Shown here in pieces: positions 49,861 to 50,655 of a stretch of 50,655 bases of DNA. A program made the position numbers and the translations under genes. Each line of letters begins with the position of its first letter. Within the stretch, counting starts at the first letter, position 1. The stretch is taken from the NCBI GenBank assembly GCA_003615045.1, contig ML014247.1, forward strand, positions 1 through 50,655, given 5' to 3'. Under the pieces are notes generated by a model. It did not search any database. It was not told where the DNA came from and was given only the letters and a program-made list of their open reading frames with translations. The DNA comes from Caulochytrium protostelioides. Taxonomy: Eukaryota > Chytridiomycota > Caulochytriomycetes > Caulochytriales > Caulochytriaceae.

Positions 49861-50541
49861 CTTGGGCTGCCACCTGGTTGGCTCGGGGTGACAGCACAAC
49901 GCCTCCGGTCTGGTGAGTAAGGCCAGGCAGCGTCGGATGTTCCACGCGGCATTGAGATCGCGCGTCACAAACTTGCTGTGAGGGGCTTTATACCACAGCA
50001 AACCGCGCACCACGATCTCCTGGCACCGGCGTTGGCCGGGTTTCAGGACCATATTCGTCTGGGCGAACACCCTGGTCTTGCGGACTCGGTTGACGGCCGT
50101 CGGCGCGGCCAGGTAGGCGTTCGTCCGGGTGTTGCGGGCGGGGTTGACCCGCGTCGGTTCGGTCGAGCGGGCGCCCGTCCAGGACGCAGGAGAGATCGGC
50201 ACCTTCGTCGGGTCCCGGTGTCTCACCTTGACAAGGAGGTCTTTCGTCCCGGCATGCATCTGGGTCGTGCGGAGCTCGTCGACCAGGACGGTGCCGAAGC
50301 GCTGGGCGCACGCCTTATACGCGCGAGCGGCTGAAACAGGGATGTCGCCCTTGCCGCCGGGGGCAAACTTAGAGGCCCCATAGGCGACCACCACGGGCTT
50401 CATCTCCGTGACCGCCCCCTCGGCGATGCGGTTCAAGAGCTGAGCAAGTTCTTGCTTTTGTATAGCTGCAAACGCTGACGTGCCCAGGTCTCGCTGGTCA
50501 GACCAATAGCGCTGTGCCGCACATCCGGGCAAGGTCAGCAT
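49837..50541 (-). CDS. Fanzor (eukaryotic TnpB-like nuclease), C-terminal part, second copy at window edge
   Basis: Intact 234-codon frame from ATG 50541 to TGA 49837; in frame, a TAA lies upstream at 50604-50602. Visible motifs are RYWSDQRDLG, VVVAYGASKFAPGGKGDIP, TVLVDELRTTQMHAGT and RGLLWYKAPHSKFVTRDLNAA, then WNIRRC. These are the RuvC-II and RuvC-III landmarks of Fanzor, and the Glu of DELRTT and the Asp of RDLNAA are present. The usual CxxC zinc-finger pair after DE.RT is replaced by TQMHAGT in both copies. A full Fanzor is about 500-700 aa, so this is only the C-terminal third. The rest is either in another frame or exon, or disrupted, beyond the window end. In other frames 50545-50655 gives short open peptides but no certain RuvC-I. 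Confidence 0.78.
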   Translation of the reverse strand: MLTLPGCAAQRYWSDQRDLGTSAFAAIQKQELAQLLNRIAEGAVTEMKPVVVAYGASKFAPGGKGDIPVSAARAYKACAQRFGTVLVDELRTTQMHAGTKDLLVKVRHRDPTKVPISPASWTGARSTEPTRVNPARNTRTNAYLAAPTAVNRVRKTRVFAQTNMVLKPGQRRCQEIVVRGLLWYKAPHSKFVTRDLNAAWNIRRCLALLTRPEALCCHPEPTRWQPKVGKLIRH

Positions 50542-50655
50542 GGCGTGTCGTGAGCTGGACGTTGCGAGAATACTACGTACCGCAATGGCACGGCGGGAGT
50601 CTTAGTGCCGATCCATCGCTCTTCAAGAAGCTCATGATCGAGCGGCAGCACCCGT

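Overview
The window comes from a compact, very GC-rich eukaryotic nuclear genome, most likely a flagellated (zoosporic, chytrid-like) early-diverging fungus. That placement is an inference from gene content. Fungal hallmarks are a giant NST1 homologue, a WSC-domain wall sensor and a LEU5-type carrier. IFT43 and an ODAD4 (TTC25) homologue imply a motile cilium, and BRK1 implies a WAVE/SCAR actin machine. Introns are few and short (92 to 274 bp where delimited, with GT..AG ends). Proteins carry long Ala/Ser/Pro-rich low-complexity tracts, and GC-rich triplet and hexamer repeats lie inside reading frames. No rRNA, tRNA or CRISPR array was recognised.

Layout. 1-5.5 kb: 3' end of IFT43 (+), a tetraspan membrane protein (-), a PGM2-type phosphosugar mutase (+), and a short two-exon ODAD4 (-). 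6.5-12 kb: WSC sensor (-) and an alpha-arrestin-like protein (-). 11.9-16 kb: a 4.1-kb stretch with no recognised gene. 16-21 kb: a COP1/SPA-like WD40 protein (+), convergent with a two-exon eIF2-gamma gene (-). 22.3-23.8 kb: a decayed Fanzor element (+). 24.1-35.8 kb: a single 3888-codon NST1-family frame (-). 37.6-48.7 kb, all minus strand: three-exon BRK1, a TUG/ASPSCR1-like UBX protein, a LEU5/SLC25A16-like carrier and a RasGEF. 49.7-50.66 kb: the 3' part of a second Fanzor copy (-), cut by the window edge.

The most interesting system is the Fanzor pair. Fanzors are eukaryotic relatives of TnpB, the RNA-guided nuclease of IS200/IS605/IS607-type elements. Both copies encode the C-terminal RuvC landmarks: a YGA.KFAPGGKGD.P block, VDELRTT, and RDLNAA.(N/D)I. 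They share a 128-nt identical core, while the rest of the element has diverged. Past the stop codon both keep a short block that folds into a UGCC/GGCA hairpin, followed by a second conserved motif. This is the position expected for the guide (omega) RNA. The copy at 22.3 kb is a pseudogene with several frame breaks and no visible RuvC-I aspartate block. The copy at 50 kb has an intact C-terminal frame, but its N-terminus is not in the window.

The other genes are ordinary housekeeping, signalling and motility functions with no operon-like logic. Noteworthy are three splicing-dependent gene models (ODAD4, eIF2-gamma, BRK1), a probable missing first exon of the RasGEF gene, a COP1-like protein with no visible RING finger, and an ODAD4 that stops after the N-terminal half of the family.
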